Source: Monarcha castaneiventris obscurior (taxonomy: Eukaryota > Chordata > Aves > Passeriformes > Monarchidae). From it: a stretch of DNA of 64,000 nucleotides. The stretch covers positions 14,375,501-14,439,500 of the forward strand of contig JAMPIT010000258.1 in assembly GCA_026261815.1 (NCBI GenBank). Direction: 5' to 3'. The notes under the pieces were generated by a model. It was not told where the DNA came from. It ran no database searches and saw only the letters and a program-made list of their open reading frames with translations. The translations under genes were made by a program, and so were the position numbers. Below, piece by piece: positions 37,871-51,800 of this stretch; position 1 is the first letter of the stretch; every line of letters begins with the position of its first letter.

Positions 37871-40800
37871 TCGTTCACCCATTAGAAAACAAATGCAAAA
37901 CTCAGGTAAAATTGCAGTAACTTCTGCGAATAGATCCGGACAGTACAGACAGGTAGAGCATCACACGTAGCTGTTCTTTGAAACGGAGTGTAAAAGCAAA
38001 CAAGCAGCACTTCACACCCAACACTGGGATACAGAAACTTTAAGGCTCATGTCACCTCCAATGGGCAGAAGTGAGCACACACAGCTTTAGAGTTAAGGAC
38101 AAATCAAACTCAAAAGTGGAGGGTAGTACAAAATCAAATTTATCTGGACCCTGTGATCAGATGGATCTGAACCATTGCCACATACCTGGATCATCCACTG
38201 AGGCCAGGCATATGTCCATGTAGTGCAGCTAGGCACAGGTCTGCTCAGAGCTGGAGAACTGACCAAAGAAAACTCTCAGCAGAAGACCTCTGCCCCACTT
38301 TGCAGAAATCCTGGTAACAATCACAGCATGACACTTAGGGTGTTAAAGCCTAGGTACAGCCTTGCACATTAACAGTGTATCTGAAATGCCAAACAAACTC
38401 CATTCCAACATTTTTTTCTGTTTTAACCAAAAAAAAGAAAAATCTCAGAATAAGAGCCCAAAATCTTACTGACCCTGTTCCCCTCACTTGAATGCTCACC
38501 TTGAAGATGGCTCAGGAACTTTTCTTCTCTTCCTTCCTGCCCACGTCTTTCTAATGCAAGCTTCTCACTGTCTCATCCCTTTCTCTTCTCCTTTTGTTAA
38601 GTCCTATAAGCAATTAGCAAAAGCTTCTTATTCCCAGAGAACAAGGCTATGAAAGGCAACAGCCCTTTTCCAGAGCACTTTACAAAAGTTTATGTTCCAG
38701 TTCTGCTTCCATTACTGTGCATCACCTCCTTAGCAGCTGGAGTGGGACCACCTATCAGTCAGCAACTGTGTTCAAATCTGTACTAATGTGCAGAATTCAA
38801 AGTCAACATATGCCAGATTTCCTGTTAAGTTTCACCTCTGTGGAATAGAGAGCCAGTAATAGCCTCCAGCAAGTGTCTCTTATCTTTTTTTCCAAGAGGA
38901 AAAAAAAAAAACTCAGAACACCAGATGGTGAAGATAAAAATTGGTTTCTACAGCACATTAGTGACCTGCTCTAATATGGTAGGGCTGAAGCAGCAGTCTA
39001 GCTAGCAATCATTTCATATGATTTAAACCATAAAAAAATCAATACTGGACAAGAAAGCTTTATGATTCCATTACAGAAATTAAGTCTTAAAATCAGTTAA
39101 GAATTATTAAGTATTCTCTGCATTCCTTTTGTTGATAATGCTTTCCCTCATTCCCCAAGGATTCTCTCACAAACAAGTATTTATCTGAGCAATGGTTCTG
39201 GCAGGTCACATTAAATGCCCTACTAAATTGGAGAGAGAGAGTTGGAGCTTGAGTGAGGAGCCACGGCTCCTGCACCATCGCTCAGTGTCAGGGTATGGGA
39301 GGCACCTCACCTGCTTTAGGGAAGAGAGGCACCAGGCCTCTGGAGGTGATGAGCTTGTTACCTTGTTCACACATTATCCACATACGCTTTAGTATCTGCT
39401 TTTGCTAGGTTCAAGTCTTTAACTCAAGACTTCTGCAAGTACTGCCAGAGGACACAGCAGTAAGAAGAACAATTCATTTTCAGACATGATGGAACTGTTT
39501 GATTTAAAAAGAGGCACTCCAGAAAGCTAACTAGTAAAACAGCAGCAAAATCAGAAAACTCCAGCATCTTGTACATAACCAAGTAGACTGCACACTGTAA
39601 GGGACAGGGGGACCTTGGCAATCAGTTTATGCTGATAATTCTGCAGTCTGCAGAAGAGTTTTTTGATTATCCAGGGCCCCAGAGAACACACCAAAAGGCT
39701 AAAATTGACCCAAATAAGTCCTGCAGATAAACACTAGGAGAAAAGCTGACTCTTCTGTCAACAGTGGAAGACAGTAATTCTCTGCTCTAGATCACACAAT
39801 TGATGAAAAGACAATTACAGAAAATCTTTGCCAAGAGCACCAAGGCTTGGTTATTGGTAGCAATTTCAGTTATAGCCACAAGCTGTAGTGAGATTAGGCC
39901 ACAGCAACACATTGCTCAGACTGGCATGGGAAAAATATTCTCTGTCCCAAATATATTTCAGCAGTAGAAGCATTAAAATGTGCAGAGCCTGGATGCATTG
40001 AAATACTGACACCAAAAAATCGGTTCTAGACACCTAGCTGCAGCCTAAGCAAGACAAAATGGCACTCACTTTCAACAGCAACAACAAAAGTTTAATTGTT
40101 ATGAAGGTAAACACCAGGTGAGAGATTAGAACAAAACAGAACAGCAAAAAAAAGGAAAAGCTGCCACTCAACTCACTCATACCAGGGCAGCATTTTGAAT
40201 TGCCTTTGCCATTTGAAACACTAACAAGCCAGAACTTGCAGAGAACACCATTAGTAGTTAACACACAGCAAGACCAAGTCCTAGCCAACACACTGACATC
40301 ATCTACTAAAGAGTGTTTTTTTAGAGAGCACAATGGAGAGACAAAAGTGGAGCATCTAATATAATAGTACACCCACCCCAGAACAGTCAGCACTCCTGAA
40401 AGTTTCCAGAAGTACCTGGTTAACATCTATGCACTACTAAAGTGCTTTTAAGTTCCCCAACGTCCTGTTCTCATTGGAAAAAGTTTATAAAGAGGCTTGG
40501 GGAAAATAGAGTCTTCATAGGTGATCATCCCAAAGACAGCTAGAAAGTCACCTGAACAAACCAACTGCAAGTCTCAGTTGTCACATATTTTGTTTCAATT
40601 AACATGTGCTTGAAATAGAAGCAAAGCTCCATGGCACCATTTTTGCCTGAATTTGTCCTCTGGATTATGACAGTACAACACTACCAAAAAAAAAAACATT
40701 TTTTTCAGCAGCCTTCAGATGATGCTTACCATGAAAAAAGTAAGCAACCACGCAAAAAAGTATTTAACTATAGCTAAAGCAGTGAGTTTAATCTGGACAC

Positions 40801-41759
40801 AGTACAAATCAATATAGTGGGTATAACAGAAAATACAGCAAAAAAAAAAAAAATATAACAAATTGCTTTTTAGTAAAGCTGTTAAAATAAAAGACTGTGA
40901 CCTGTAAGTGGTTTGTGTTAAAATGATATACAAGAGGGAGAACAGCAATTATTTTCCACTTTCGTGCAGCTTTTTAGTTTTACATCAATTTAATTCAAAT
41001 AAATAAAATGTGCCAAGCAGAAATGACAGGCTGGATGCATCACTTTAAGTGAAAAACTCCTCCCCCTTGACTTCCTTTTATTTAATACTTTTTAACACAA
41101 GATTTTTTTAAAAATTATTTTAATATAATTCTTTTTCTTATTAACAACAGTTGATTCACCACCATTTTTCTTCTGCCTCAAGGTTATTAGCAAACAGAGC
41201 TTCTACAGAAAGTGCTCAAGGATCAGTCTTCTCTAACATGACAAAACTTGAGGCAAGAATACAGAGTTCTTCACAGCTCTCCTTCAGACACAGCTTCTGG
41301 GCTCTCCTGTTGGTCAGCCAGCTGATGTCACATTAATAGTTTTCCTCCCCCAAAAGCTTAATTAGCTAAGACTAGTCTGTTCACGAGGCAGATCCAGATG
41401 GTGGGTTCCACTGCAATCTGGAAAATTATCCTTCTCCGTACTGCTATACTTTCTCTGCATATATCAGTGGTGAATTTCAATGTGCAGCCATCAATTAATA
41501 AGTATCAAGTTGTCATCACTCTGTTGTCTGCAAAGAAAAAATTCAGAGTTCTCCATTCAGCAAGAAATGCAATAGGAAGCATTTACCCATGCAAGCTGAG
41601 TTTTGATCCTTCTGTTCTCTGCTCTCCCATTTCAGTACACAACTCCAACACCTGCACTAGACAATGATGCAAAAACTGCTACAGCAGCAAAAGCTCTAGA
41701 TTTTCACTCCAGCTACCAGGCTTGTGCCCTCAGTACTGCATAGCATTTTACAGTGTATA
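37871..41759. other. Intergenic spacer between LPAR3 promoter and MCOLN2 3' end
   Basis: A+T-rich, with short A-runs (38,900; 40,686; 40,840). No gene is recognised. The lower-coordinate side of MCOLN2 3' UTR may extend into it. Confidence 0.6.
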
Positions 41760-41765
41760 TTTATT
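41760..41765 (-). terminator. Candidate MCOLN2 polyadenylation signal AATAAA
   Basis: A canonical AATAAA on the minus strand about 1.0 kb after the MCOLN2 stop. Another lies at 41,077-41,082. Which one is used cannot be told from sequence. Confidence 0.3.
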
Positions 41766-42762
41766 ATGCTCAAGGACACAAAAATCTCTTATTCTGCACA
41801 ATGACTTGCAGGTGAAACCTGAAGCTGGACCTGGCTGGAGCTCTTGTTAACTAGTTGGCTTTCACACGCCCCCAGCAACCGCTGGGATACCTGCCCATCA
41901 TCATCTCACATGCTCCTTTTTGGCTATGGGGTTCCCCTCTGCCAGGGTATGAAGTTGTGTTTCACAAAAGCATCAGTATATAAGCAGACAACTATCCTAC
42001 TGCTAAAAGTGGCTTTGTTACACCAGCTGTGATTAAGTGCTCACATTTCAGTCTGTTCCTTCTCCCATAGCCTGGGTGCACAGTGCCCACAGCCATTCTG
42101 TGCACATGAATGGAGTATCCTGAACTGCCTAGGGACAATGATAAGATCCCTCCTGTCTCAAACAGGGCTTCAGAGGTGTTATTTTGCCTCAGAAACAGAA
42201 TTCAAAGAATAAGCTCTCAGACCAGCAAGCAGCAGGTGAGATGTTCATCTCTCATCACCACCTTAAAAAGGACCACTGCCACAATGTCTACAAGACATCT
42301 ACCAGCGTGTTTCCAACATTCTGGCAGATGGTATTCAAACAGTTTGCCTCAGACACAGCACAGCTTTGGGATTAAGCCCCAACCTCAGGCTGAATTGTCC
42401 TCTTGCTTTCTGCTACTACTCCAAGCTTAGTAGCAAAGCTTTTTCGAAACAGACAACTTGCAAAACCCTAAGAAGCAGAGACTTGATTTGCTTCAGAACC
42501 CTTGGTAGTTTCATGCTGTACTCCACAGTCCTCTCAACAGCTTCTGCATCATAGTTTTCATAAGAGAATGAAGATAATTAAAACATGTTTAAGCTCAGAA
42601 TTGCTGCCTTTGCATCAGCAGCTGACTAACAATCTAACATGAAGTACAGGAGAATCAACAGCATCCGAATATTACACAGGCTGAATTCTGGATACTTCAC
42701 CATTTGTGAGGCAGCATTTTGCAGTGAGAAGCTAAGTGTTGTGCTTCTCAGGAAAACACTCA

Positions 42763-42894
42763 TTAAAAACACCCTACTGACCTCCTGCAGCAGCAGATGA
42801 ATGGAAAAGTTCTGTCTTTTCTGTAGCCAGCGCTACTATGGTCTTTTAGAAATTCATGTAAATCTGTTAGTGGAAAACCACTTTGTTGGTATTT
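42763..42894 (-). CDS. MCOLN2: MCOLN2 exon 13 (cytosolic C-terminus)
   Basis: Acceptor TTTTTCTTTCAG, then [17 protein letters not shown], matching human KFQQNGFPETDLQEFLK, and FICCCRR near the end. Read straight through, the frame stops at TAA (42,765-42,763) after RRSVGCF. A good alternative donor (GCAGGAG|GTCAGT) lies at 42,782/42,781, and the human protein continues for about ten residues after this point. A further tail exon is therefore possible, and I could not find one. Confidence 0.88.
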   Translation of the reverse strand, partial: KYQQSGFPLTDLHEFLKDHSSAGYRKDRTFPFICCCRRSVGCF

Positions 42895-45800
42895 CTGAAA
42901 GAAAAAGTATTTCATTTACAACACATGAGAAGTTACTGGGCATGAAACATTCTAAGATTTCCTCTAGAGTGTGACAGTAAAACCAGACTATTTGGTTCAT
43001 ATGTTCAATATTGCTGTAGGAAGGAAAAAACCCATTTCCATCCTAGAAACACTACATAGCTTGCTTTGTTCCACCAGCAATGTAAGTGACAGAAAAGTCA
43101 CATTGTTCACGGATTCTCTTATGTCTTTTTTTCTGCCCATAAGGCCAAGCAAGTGATCTCAGGCCATAATGGCATTGATTCTCCCTTGCTCACAGTGAGC
43201 TGCTGTGCTCACTGCAAGTGCCCTGGACTCCTTTTCCCTAAGAGCTCTAATGCTGAATTTGAAGGGCCCAGTGTGGCTATTCAACACTGCCATGCTGAAG
43301 AAATGCTATGAAAAAAACGAGTTCAGCATACTGAAACAGCTCCCAATTGATCTGTGTGAAATGCTCAGAGGGAACAGTAACAGTAAAACACCATTTTGCA
43401 GGTCAGACCTTCCAGTAAATTTAGGAGCACAATTAAGTTATATTTTGGGGTGCTTCAAAAGTGAGGCTCTTGCTTGGTCTGGAAGTTGTAGTTCATGTCA
43501 GAGCAGCCTTATTCTGCTGGCCTGTTTCTGACACCAAGACCAGAATGAGATGAGAGCTGAAGGGTGTGATCCACATTGCCTTCCCACTGGTCACTGAGGC
43601 TACCAGGAGCACAAAGGGCAGAGAGCACTTGAGGTCAAGAACAGAAGGTAATTACCAAAAACTTAGGTTCACTTTCAGACACTCCATACTGGAAATGGAT
43701 GGCACAGTTTTTACTTGAGCGAGAAGTAGTGCATCTTTCAGAAGATATCTCCTTTTAACCACACATTTCCAAGCAGTACATTAAGGAGGTCTGGACACTT
43801 AAATTACTTTAGAGTTATCTGCTTGAGCCTTTCCAAACTCCTGCCGAAGGCATGCCTCTGAGATGTCAGCCAACCCAGTCATCCTTCCAATTTTGTCACA
43901 GGCTAAAGGAAAAGATGTTAATAATCTCATCACACATCAGAACCTAGAGTAGATGCAATGGTGTTGAGCGATTAACAAGAACAAACACAAAACTGATTAG
44001 AAGTGTAACAGAAAACAAATGCTTTACCTTTATGGTGTCATAGGAGTCAGTAATGAGTGCAATAAAAAGGCTGAGGATCATGTATATAAACAGACTAATG
44101 AAGGAGTACAGGTATAATCGGCTGAACATCCACACCAGTGAACTCTTCTGCTGGATTTGAGCAAATGTTGCAAACATATCATCACCATTGACCAAAGAAA
44201 ACAGACATTCAGCCACCGTGTTCAGATCTTCAAACTAGGAAATGAATACAAATTATTAGTAAAAGGTGAAGACCAATCAAAACACAAAGTTTGAGTTTTA
44301 CTCAAAGGAGACAAAAAGCCAAACCAGGCAATCAAATGCTACCACACTTTTCTGTACATTCAGGCCAAAATATACATCAGTAACAGAACCATGTAGAAAT
44401 ATCATCTTAACTAAGTAGGATGTGTCAACATCAGAATATTTATTATCAAGAAATAAAATTTGTGATGTTCAATAGACAAAACAGTCAATAACTGACCAGC
44501 ACAGAAAGTTACTGAATTATCAGCCATTTTGGACCTGCAGAAAAGTATAATTCCATTTCTCAAAGCACAGCTAAAGTGATTTCACAGAATCTATATAGTA
44601 AATTGGTGGTAGTATGCTGGGAACACAATCTACATCTTCTGGCTTCCCAGCTCTGCAGCATTACTGGACTATGGGTAATAAATCAATACTGTGTTGAGGG
44701 GCTAGAGTTAGCATACAGCCTTCAGAACTCAAATGGTCTAAACTGAATTAACAACCTGTCACTCAGCCCTCTCCGAGCTGTAAGTACATGCCATAGCGGT
44801 ATTATGAAGCTACTGGAGCACACCCTGCACAAAAATCATGTTTCATTTCAAGGACATTTTCTTAAATTTGAACTCCATCTCTACAAGCTGTAATGTGTCC
44901 TGAGGCTAAACTTCATTCAGCTACCAGGTAAGCCCACCTCCCCCTTTTGCTCTACCGTTCCAAATAACTGGATTTGTTAATTACAATTTACTGGGCAATA
45001 TGAATTAATAGCCACATTAAAACATTGTACATTATCAACGAATGAACAATTGTGGCTCTATATTGAAAACAAGATGTCAAGAGGCATATGCTTGTAAGGA
45101 GAATATAGTGGTGCACAGGAACAGCAGGTCCAGTTTACACCTATGGCTTATTTTATTGCTATTATTATTGAATTTTAAAGCCATTGTGAAACTCAGCAGC
45201 ACATTTTCTGGGAAGAAAGTAGTCATGGCACAGGTAACTTCTGAGCAACTCAAGTTTTGATGCACTGACACAAAGACCTGCAAAGCACTGCTCACCTGGA
45301 AGCCCCTGGACTGACATAGCACAAAATGCAGGATACCCACTCCCTCTCTCTGACTATAGGAGAGGATGTATTTCTGTATTTTTGAGCATAAGCAGCTCTC
45401 CAGTGTTTCTGCATATCGGGGAAGACTCTTCCCATTTCTTACTAGGATGGCTCAGGAGGCTGGAGAGCCCTGGGAAGCCAACCCTGGGCTGGCCTGCCTT
45501 GCACAGTGCCACATTGCCTTCCCGTGGGACACTGAGGAACTGGCAGGAATGGGAATCCTCCACAGCTACAGCTGCTTTCCTTGACATTGATATATGATAT
45601 TTAGGCAAGAGGTAACATTCATAGATAAGCATGTTGTTGACTATCCTTCCTTTGGCTCAGACAATGTTCTTGTTGCAGGGAAGTTACAACAGTAATTATG
45701 CTGTGCCTCTTATAAACAACTGAGCCTCGAGTGTGCCCAAGGATCCCCCTGCATCCAGCAGCCCACAGAAAAATGTATTGTCATCAACTTGGATCATGTG

Positions 45801-48800
45801 CAGACTGAATACCTACACTGCTCAAAGGAGAGAACCAAAGTAAGTCACAGCAATCTGAGCTCTGGGGGCAGAAGCAGCTGAACCAAGCACTGCAGCATGT
45901 CTCTGTTACATATACACTGTGTGCAACCAGACATCAAGAATGAGAAATTACACATTTGTTAGTGATTAACAGACATTCAGAATTTGTCACAACAGGAATC
46001 TGCCTCTGTTCAAACTGCCACACAGAGCATCTGCCAAGAGGAAAAGCAAACAAGCTTTAGGTTGTCTTGGCTTGTGTTCTAGAATATACAAAGCCTTACT
46101 CCTGCACCCAGGTTTCAGACAAGACATACCAGGCACAAACTTTGATACAAACCTTAAGAAAACAAACAAACCCACAACACACCCCCACACAGGAAGCAAA
46201 GCAACCAAGACAAGCATTCATCCACCCCTTTTATGAATCACCATTTAGGAACTGAAGTTACATGGCACGGGAAAGATTTGGAAAAACAAAGCCAGAGCCA
46301 AGGAGATTCCAAAAAAAAAAAGTTTCAGCGAGCTGTTTACTGCTTCTTCAACCCAACTGAGCTGAGATTGCCAGAAGAGGGCGGAAGAGACACAGACCAA
46401 CGCACATTACCCGGATAAACCATCCCCTCACCACAAACACAGCCTGCTGCTGGAGATCACACCGACTTCCAGCACACAGTAATAGCAAGAACAGTTATTT
46501 TGTTAAAAGGAGTAGGTAGAAGGAGATACAGACGGAACGAGAAACTCCCAAATTCACATTACCGCTTTTAAACAGACATTGCCATTTAAGACACATTTCT
46601 GTTGTTTTGACTAGGAGCTGCACACACACACAGAGGTATTCCCATCATTACACCACAGAAGGAGTGATACTGCTGATGTACCTTTTCATGATAAGGTCCC
46701 AGGACAATCCAACCACAGAAAGTATAGCCAAGGTAGATCATGCCAGCACAACAACAAAACCTCAGCACTTTCGGCAACGACGCCTGCATAGTTAATATGA
46801 GCACCTACAAGCCAGAGTGGAGCAAAGAAGAAGGTGGAAAAGGCAAAAAATTAGAGATCTGGAAAAACACTGGCATGTGTATGTGTGTATACATATGTGT
46901 ATGCTTTATTGTTGTTAGACAATATAGTTGTTAGACATTTGATTCCCTCCTTACATTGTAGGTTTGAAAATATCCCAGGTATCTGATGACTCCAACCCAG
47001 ACAAACAAAGTTGATGTTCCAAGTAAAATGCTGCAGACATCATAACTTGTGAGGTTCTGAGGGATCCAAACAGAGCAGGTGGTCAAATTACAAAGCAGTA
47101 GGTATGTCAGCTTGACAGCTATTCAAGTTCCAGCAGTTCAAACAAACAAAGCAAGGCAGTCCAATACTGAAAGCCTGTTGCTACATCACAAAAATCAGAT
47201 CAATGTGAACTTCAGTTATTTACTGTGATCATTCAAACACAACAGTGCTGGAAATGAAGTACATCTATGCTGATATGCTTGAAATTTCACATAAAGTGCA
47301 AAGTCTGGAAGAACAAAAGCCATTAGTTTGGTTACAACATAGTTTCAAAATTAGACTGAATAACTCAAATTTTATCTAAAAAGAAGGTTACTGTATGCTG
47401 TTGTGAGGCAAAGAAGCTCTCATTCACTATTTAAAAAAACATGAGCCATCATTTACATGAAAAGTGAGCCTTGGGACTACAGCCCTTTCCATGCTTACAT
47501 GCATTTACATCTCTGAACAGGTTCTCTGCCAGCAGTTCAGAACCTGAACATTGTTTTTACTACAGTGAAGTTTACAACCAAATCTTGCACTTTACTTTAG
47601 AAGGCTAGAGCCGGTTGCAGTAAGCTCAAGAGAGCCATCTAGCTCAAGTTTTCCTCCCCTCAGTCCCCACCTCACCCTACAGCCAGCAATTCCCAAGCGC
47701 TCTGAAGGCCACTCTGGGACCTGCCCTTTGAGCCTCAGTACACACAAAGCAGGAGCAGCACACTACCTACTCTGCTTTTCCCAGAACACAAAGTTTTGTG
47801 AACACATGAACTGTTGACATACATCTATTGAAGATAAAAAGAAACCAAACTAGAAAAAAAACACCAAACCAACCCCAAAAGCCTCCTGAAGAGCTGCCAG
47901 CTGGACAAGGCACATTGATTTCAGCAAGCCCAGGCAGGGAGGTCAAGGACGAGCAGGTGACACTGTCTGTGCCTATGCTTGCCAGGAAAGCAGGCTGAGA
48001 CAGCCGTGTCTGCAGTACTGGGAGCCATCAAGACCCCTGTTTCATTCACAGGGATGACTCGTGGTTTCCCTGTACTGTATGTGCTACTACTTCTCACAGA
48101 ACTAACAACTCAAATTGTTGGGTCTTTCTGTTAGGAACTGTCGACTTGCAGGTCCCATACCAGGGATTAGGGGGTCTTAGCACTGTGGAAATAAGATGTT
48201 TAAATAGCTTACACGGTCTTACTGAAACACTATGGGCAAGAGTGACTGAAAGCAGTTATTGGATAAACTAGCACTAGGAAATGGACTAAAAAAAGCAAAC
48301 AGATGACTATTGACTATTACAGCTCACTTCCACTTCACCCCAAGTTAAAGCACATTACACATGGTTGTAGCAAGATTAGTATTTTAGCTGAAGTATGAAA
48401 TTCTTACCTTGGCTTTTATTTCCATTTTTAGGATTGACCCAATGATTGTCATCACATCACTGATAATTACCAGGACATACCACCCATTTAGGAACTCCAG
48501 GCGGTCAGCATAACAGACACGGCGCTTGTATTTCTCCAAGAAGAAAGTCACAAATCTCTATTGACAAACATTTAGATATTTAGTTTCAGGTGACCTTAGA
48601 AGAAAAACGTGGCAATGTGCAAGTTTCACACACCCCTTTTTCCTACAGTATTTGCTGAAATAGTAGTTTAAAGTTAATTCTCAATAGCAACAGAAATAAA
48701 TAAGAAAAGAATTTAAGATGGATTTTGGCCAGTGGAAATTAACTTTCCACAGAACACCTGACTTCATAACCAACCCCCATTAGCCTAACCATGGGCTGTT

Positions 48801-51800
48801 ATCCCCTTTACCACAGGTTCTATCCACCTCTAACAGAGCAAGGCCACCCAACTAAAGAAGTGAAAAAGAACTCAAATACAACTACTGGGCAAGAACTCTC
48901 ATTTCCAATAGAGTAAACAATATCACCTCTATGCCCAACACTGCCCATCTGCTTTTGCTTGCTCTTTTTGCTCATGAATAAATGTGATGTGCCTATTTCT
49001 GAGAGCAGTTTGACAATGCCTCTGTTGAATCATGTCCTCTTCACTCTTGGTCTTTGTTTCCAAGCTACAAAAGGATATATTGACCAAGATAAACAAGTAT
49101 CTGCATTTTTATATCCTACTTACCCTGGACTCTTTTTCTAACTCATGAGCCACATGCTTACAAAAAACAGCCAGAGTTAGACTATTTACTATGCTTTACA
49201 TTTTCTCCAGTTGGAGCTGGCTTTGAAGGATGTTCATTAAGGCATTAATTTATGACTAGACCTCTGTGGGAATTCTGCTCTGAAACCAGGTAAGAAAGAA
49301 TTTGTGGTTTGGAGGTACAGGGTCATTGCCTGTTTGCAGCACAAAGACTCCGAAATCTTTTTGTCTAAAATCCTGGGGGAAAAAAAAGTCTCCTTCTTTT
49401 GCCCTTGAGAGATAAAACAAAATACTTCCTATTACAGCACTACACAAACAGAAATAAAACCCATTCAGTTAGCAATTCAGCTCACCAAGATACCTACACT
49501 TCCTTTCTAGAGATAACAGTAAGAGAGGGACATCCTGCAACAGATTTACTCACAGTTTAATACTTCACATTTCAAAAGGTCCCCCTTCACAAGACTAGCA
49601 GCAAGGAAGGTAGAGACCAAATAAGCATTAAGGTCATGAGCACTGTGCCTACCTTCTGTAGCCTCCAGGCAAGAACGATGGAGCGTGTGCAGAGGATCAG
49701 AGAAGCCAAGCAACTTAATATGACAAATCCATCAAAGACTAGAATATACTGAGTGTTCTTCTGGAGAACTGTAAAGAGTCAAGGAAATGAAGTAAGGTTG
49801 GTCTTTTCACATCTCTTCTAATGCAAGGTATGTGACATTTTGTAACAATTTGTGCTCAAATACTCTCATCCCATAAACAGGTTATAAACTATATTCTTCC
49901 TGCAAGCATATCTTGAACCAGCTAGGCAGAGAATTACATCAAGCCACATGAATGAGAAGTATGTTCAAGTCCTTCAAAATAAACCCAAAAATTAGTATAA
50001 TACAGGTATCCTCCTTTTTACCAATTCATCTGTGCTTCCACAGTGTTACAACTACATGAGGCAAAAGAAATACAGATTTGGTCTGCATCAACACCATTAA
50101 ATTAAAAAAAAAAATTTCCCACCTTAGTCTGCAATAAGAAACTTGTTGGACTTTCTGTAGTTTTCTTTTCATCCACAAGTTTAAAAGCCATCATACGAAT
50201 GCAAATTAGGTGTCTTCCTTTGCTTCCTCACATCAATTGTCCCTATCTTTTCCATAACATACATTTTTAACTATATGAAATAGAGGCCAGCACTCATTTT
50301 TAATTGTTGCAATAGCCCTTCAGCTCACCTTTATTACTGAATTATGCATGCACCCTCAGCCGGTTATTAGACACAAAATAAACTACTCAGCAACAGGGAG
50401 TTGAAAGACAGCTACAAGAAATTACTGGACAGAGATGCGAGCCAAGGCACTTTGAGGTTATTCAGAATATCCTACAAATTACCACTTTATGTCAGTACAA
50501 CACAGCATTATCACAGAAAAGCTGGCTTTACCCAGGCATAAGGGAGGTCACTTGACATATTTATTAATCAAGATACTATACAGCACACTGAAAAATATTG
50601 CTCCATCACAGTCCTTCACAGCAAGTCAACACATGGGAGCAGCAATTGCACGGTGCTGTCACAGCTACTGTTCCTTTAAGGGGCCTTTAGTGCACATTGC
50701 TGAGCTGTCAGACCAAGCCTTAACACTAGAAATGCCTGGCAGATGCCAAACTTTGCTCATACACATAATTTAATCTATCAGCAGTGGCAAAAAAAAACCC
50801 AAAACAAAAAAAAAACCCAACCCACAAAAAAACCAACTTTCAGAAATAGTGTGCTTCAATCAGTTAGTTGAAAAAAAGATTGAAAGCTGTAGAAGGCTTC
50901 AGTTGGAAATTTACCCAGTGTTAGGATTAAATTGAGTCATCTCAGAGCAGCACAATTAAAAATCTATGGAAGAAACATTCATTCTTCTTGCAGGTAGAGA
51001 TCACTGCTAATACACTGTGTTATGCAGTGGTGATCGTGTCATCTCACAACACCCTCACAAAAGGAATTATTTCCCAGCTCTTGATTAGCAAGATGCAATG
51101 AATTGCATTAGGCAAGTTGCATTGTTTAAAGGGCAGAAGGATGAACAGGCTGGGGAATGTCTTGCTGGGCAGACTGTTACAGACCAGAGAAGGCAATGGG
51201 AGATGCATACACACCATACTTACCAGGGTTAAATATGTGCCAGTCTTTGCATTCCTCAATGTCAGTGTCACTATCAAAATAGATCTTGATTTTTCCACTG
51301 TGGGCTCTATTATTGAAAGTTATCTGAAAACAAAGAGCTATATCAGAAACAGGACTAGCAAGATTTCATTCCAGAAAACAAATCCTGCTAAGTTCTTTGG
51401 ACATAGCATGCATTACTGTTGATAAGATAGGCTTTAAGAAAATTGTCACCATAAATGATGTGTAGACATTACATGAGAAGATGACATGTATTGCCTAACA
51501 AGCAGTATTTCAAGAGGCCAAACTTCACATTTAATCTTTAGATGAAGAAAAATTCCTTATCCCCTTCTCAGGTTACGAAGTTACCAACCAGAATATGTCA
51601 TGAAACAACATTGTCCCACAGCAAGACCATTTCATCAGCCTTTGGGATGCTCAACTGTGTTTCCCTTGCAGTCTAGATATAAGGATGACACCTACACCTT
51701 AGCTTAAGCTCTCATTGCATATACAGTGCTGGAAGTGCCACAGCCCATACTCACTTACAGTATTTTGAAATGCATAGCAGTCAGGCAATTCTCGGGCATG

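Noticed and set aside
37249..37878. Several Pro/Arg/Ala-rich open frames on both strands in the LPAR3 CpG island
   Set aside because: GC-rich DNA leaves stops rare in all frames, and the peptides are compositionally biased and mutually overlapping.
41220..41340. Candidate MCOLN2 last exon on the minus strand (LADQQESPEAVSEGEL)
   Set aside because: Only a weak QQ..PE resemblance and a poor acceptor. A far better match ([15 protein letters not shown] with strong acceptor) was found at 42,894.
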